Of a stretch of 7,382 nucleotides of DNA, positions 6,701 through 7,382 are shown piece by piece; position 1 is the first letter of the stretch; each line of letters begins with the position of its first letter. The position numbers were made by a program, and so were the translations under genes. The DNA comes from Bdellovibrio sp. (lineage in GTDB: Bacteria; Bdellovibrionota; Bdellovibrionia; Bdellovibrionales; UBA1609). The notes under the pieces are model-generated. The model was not told the origin of the DNA, ran no database searches, and was given only the letters and a program-made list of their open reading frames with translations. The stretch lies in contig RFKI01000074.1 of assembly GCA_003694355.1 (NCBI GenBank), positions 1 to 7,382 on the forward strand. Reading direction: 5' to 3'.

Positions 6701-7270
6701 ACCTGTGCTCGACTTACAAGTGGCAACGTGCAATGTTGGGGACGAAATAACTATTGGCAAACAGGGAATACGGCCTCAACAGCTAACGTTCTTTCTCCCT
6801 TTAATACAGGAGTGAATTCTGCAATCTATATCGCCGCCAGTTCTACCACAGCCTGTGCCGTTCTCAATACAGGATCCATCACTTGCTGGGGATATAATGG
6901 CTTTGGCAATATGGGTAATGGAACCTCTGGCTCTAAAAATGCTCCAACCAGCGTCAGCGGTATCACTACAGCCACTCAAATTGTTGGGACGTATGGAGCT
7001 ATGTGTGCTTTATTAAGTGATGGATCTGTTCAATGTTGGGGACGAAATTATAGTAAAGAGCTTGGACAAATTGACATCCTCTTATCAAAAACACCACTTA
7101 CTGTTCCTGGAATAAGTGGCCCTCAAAAACTTCTTTCATCTTCAAATGGAAATAGCTTCTGTGCATATTTTTCCAACAATTCCGTCAAGTGCTGGGGAGC
7201 CAATGAATCCTCCCAACTTCTATTAGGAGACAATGATAACTCTATACAACTTCTTTCTAATTTATATTAA
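3710..7270 (+). CDS. Lipoprotein with four Ig-like domains and fourteen RCC1-like repeats
   Basis: This 1186-residue predicted lipoprotein starts at an ATG with a good Shine-Dalgarno and an in-frame stop just upstream. A signal peptide ends at the lipobox IVGC (Cys21). The next residue is Lys rather than Asp, so by the E. coli Lol rule it should reach the outer membrane. Four Ig-like domains follow near residues 41-143, 147-243, 244-357 and 361-455. Domains 1, 2 and 4 resemble invasin-type Big_1 domains (VLDENNEPVSG, VTADGTSTSTITITLRD, IKDQYGNPVSGVTPNFSVSG). Residues 456-1186 are fourteen RCC1-like repeats of about 51 residues with the core HxCAxLxxGxVxCWGxNxxGQLGxG. All 32 non-lipobox cysteines fall in local pairs, as expected for an exported, disulfide-stabilised protein. 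RCC1 and the bacterial protein BLIP-II are seven-bladed propellers used for protein binding, so two tandem propellers on an Ig stalk is the simplest reading. Inference: surface adhesion or recognition. No enzymatic motif is visible and no ligand can be assigned. Confidence 0.93.
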   Translation: MTKKYLFLIVFLLSFSLIVGCKPYKNSSVEQDFAPGITNQMKADHLLLISGNNQSASILQPLSSSLQVKVLDENNEPVSGIQILFSPNNGGSANPAVATTNSQGLASTTWTLGSSLGAQTLTVSRKDQPLPGSPATLTFTATALPGAPDPSTSSITGVNNVTADGTSTSTITITLRDSLNNGVPNVTPTFSATGSSNTYGACSTTDANGISTCTLSSTVAETKVLSITSPISKTGSSITFVHGPASQLVFTTQPGGGTAGTAWAQQPVVEIQDAHGNLVTTGVDANQTLTFTLSTGTGSLMGTTSKQAVAGVVDCSSCGLNIDLAGSNKVLTVTKPDTTGSGGTPSLSQNSNSFTISAGSPHPSQSSISIAPEIGSDMTPFTVTFTIKDQYGNPVSGVTPNFSVSGGSYNFANQPSTPTDANGQTTGTLMVMDGGLKTLTITSPSSLNTVSTTTNAIYTVDISNSRFHTCAVLSNGKVKCWGSNFYGQLGNGTKIDSATPVEVLGITNAIKVATGREHSCALLSDQTIKCWGNGASGRLGNGSTASQTTPVTVSGISTAIDIDADGNGSHTCALLANTDVYCWGNGWAGKLGNGSNNSSSVPIFSGITSAQSIALGDNHTCASLTDGTVKCMGYNSRGQVGNNTLTTYIYAPALVQVPTSAPNLNNNTHSGTTTNLTNVAKVSAGASSTCALLNDGTAKCWGNNGYSMLADSTNIYKAYAVDVLNTTGSAPMTNIASISPGANHNCLTDTSGQVFCLGMNSVGQMGNYTTKNNSGYPTQITSLSNVASVSVGYQSNCSLPLSKMGLIYCWGSNEFGQLGYTSNSKSTPTDITGLGSGILSLTTGPYHGCAVLSDGTAKCAGWGGRRLGLGNNTWKSKVIPQTVVNLSNAIDIQLGFNHSCALLSNGDVMCWGNNGSYGTLGDGTTNHQTSAVLLPGIHNVIQIAAGYYHNCAVKSDKTLWCWGRNTYGQLGLGDTTHRLSPTQVLTNVEQVVTGQDFTCARLTSGNVQCWGRNNYWQTGNTASTANVLSPFNTGVNSAIYIAASSTTACAVLNTGSITCWGYNGFGNMGNGTSGSKNAPTSVSGITTATQIVGTYGAMCALLSDGSVQCWGRNYSKELGQIDILLSKTPLTVPGISGPQKLLSSSNGNSFCAYFSNNSVKCWGANESSQLLLGDNDNSIQLLSNLY
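3830..5074 (+). repeat. Four tandem Ig-like domains forming a probable stalk
   Basis: Residues 41-455 carry four beta-sandwich domains of about 95-115 residues. Domain 1 shows LQVKVLDENNEPVSGIQILF and later TNSQGLASTTWTLG, a Big_1 pattern. Domain 2 shows VTADGTSTSTITITLRD and a CX10C pair (Cys202, Cys213). Domain 3 is a different type (QLVFTTQPGGGTAGTAW, then VVEIQDAHGNLVT) and carries a CSSC motif at 315-318. Domain 4 shows IKDQYGNPVSGVTPNFSVSG and PTDANGQTTG. In invasin and intimin such domains form rigid rods that hold a binding module away from the cell, which fits their place between the lipid anchor and the propeller repeats. Base composition is higher in G+C than in the repeats that follow: 253 of 480 bases over 4021-4500 by hand count. 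Confidence 0.8.
6731..6748 (+). repeat. Exact 18-base repeat, copy 1 (propeller unit 11)
   Basis: The bases caatgttggggacgaaat encode the QCWGRN core of unit 11 and recur exactly at 7031-7048 in unit 13. The copies are 300 bases apart, exactly two units. This is the longest exact repeat I noticed by eye within the array and points to fairly recent duplication or gene conversion in its 3' half. Confidence 0.8.
7031..7048 (+). repeat. Exact 18-base repeat, copy 2 (propeller unit 13)
   Basis: This is identical to 6731-6748 and encodes the same core in unit 13. Recombination between the two copies would remove or add exactly two units while keeping the reading frame. Confidence 0.8.
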
Positions 7271-7382
7271 AAACATTACTCGCTTTAGAGTTTTGTTTCA
7301 AAATAAGCCAAATTATTTATCATTTATTTACATGCGAAAACAAAAAGACTTCCAACGGCCTTAAGAAATCCCTTATAACTGC
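7271..7382. other. Non-coding tail after the lipoprotein gene
   Basis: No plus-strand gene is visible; the ATG at 7332 runs only ten codons to a stop. A very short hairpin TTTTG-ttt-CAAAA (7291-7303) and AAAAC/GTTTT arms (7270-7274 and 7290-7294) are too weak to call a terminator. On the minus strand two frames are open from the right edge, with stops at 7320-7322 and 7324-7326. The 3' end of a convergent gene is therefore possible but unproven. Confidence 0.4.

Larger units (their letters stand above)
5075..7267 (+). repeat. Fourteen-unit RCC1-like beta-propeller repeat array
   Basis: First cysteines of the units are at residues 470, 520, 572, 621, 690, 746, 797, 849, 900, 951, 999, 1049, 1099 and 1151, so the period is 48-52 residues except for longer loops between units 4 and 5 (69) and units 5 and 6 (56). 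Each second cysteine lies ten residues later, except in unit 7 where it lies twelve later (797 and 809). CWG is kept in eleven units; units 4, 6 and 8 have CMG, CLG and CAG. GQLG-type turns are clear in units 1, 2, 3, 4, 6, 7 and 10 and degenerate in units 5, 8, 11, 13 and 14. The array ends the protein, with LLSNLY as the final strand. A fourteen-unit total suits two seven-bladed propellers. Confidence 0.88.

Noticed and set aside
5075..7267. Kelch, WD40 or PQQ-type propeller instead of RCC1-like
   Set aside because: The repeat core HxCAxLxxGxVxCWGxNxxGQLG with a period near 51 residues is RCC1-like. WD dipeptides, the kelch GG plus Tyr/Trp spacing and PQQ-type repeats are absent.
5075..7267. 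CRISPR array or DNA-level tandem repeat element
   Set aside because: The periodicity of about 150 bases is coding, with diverged sequence and conserved protein motifs. There are no identical short repeats with unique spacers.
7270..7303. Intrinsic terminator after the lipoprotein gene
   Set aside because: The only pairings are five-base, nearly all A-T stems with no T-run after them, so they fall below what I would call a terminator.
7332..7364. Short plus-strand ORF of ten codons after the lipoprotein gene
   Set aside because: It is too short, has no Shine-Dalgarno, and no recognisable product.

Overview
This window reads as AT-rich Gram-negative DNA and holds two very large genes on the plus strand. 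They are separated by a 188-base non-coding gap, and a short non-coding tail follows the second. I see no RNA genes, mobile elements or CRISPR arrays. Organism (inference): a lipoprotein carrying bacterial Ig-like domains plus cysteine-rich RCC1-like repeats, beside a very large orphan membrane protein, fits free-living or predatory Bdellovibrionota or related delta-type lineages. No marker gene is present, so this is a guess about lineage rather than an identification.

Region 1 (1-3521): a membrane protein of more than 1,170 residues with no family I recognise. Its reading frame stays open to the left edge of the window, and the first ATG (81) has no Shine-Dalgarno sequence, so the gene very probably begins upstream and is 5'-truncated here. 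Hydrophobic segments fall in two main clusters plus one isolated segment, separated by long charged, helix-rich stretches. The visible protein has a single cysteine.

Region 2 (3522-3709): an AT-rich intergenic gap with an imperfect hairpin, a small palindrome, short direct repeats, a weak promoter candidate and a good Shine-Dalgarno sequence just before the second gene.

Region 3 (3710-7270): a 1186-residue predicted lipoprotein. In order it has a lipoprotein signal peptide (lipid-modified Cys21), a short linker, four Ig-like beta-sandwich domains (about residues 41-455), and fourteen RCC1-like repeats (about 456-1186). Every repeat has a paired-cysteine signature, CX9C in thirteen and CX11C in one. 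Fourteen is twice the seven blades of the RCC1 propeller, so the simplest model is a lipid-anchored Ig stalk carrying two tandem seven-bladed propellers, each blade pinned by a disulfide. That suggests a surface binding or adhesion protein; the ligand cannot be read from sequence.

Region 4 (7271-7382): non-coding on the plus strand. Two minus-strand frames are open into the right edge, so the end of a convergent gene is possible but not established.

Nothing in the sequence shows that the two proteins work together. They share orientation, but the gap is large enough for separate transcription. The most interesting item is the fully cysteine-paired 14-repeat propeller array.
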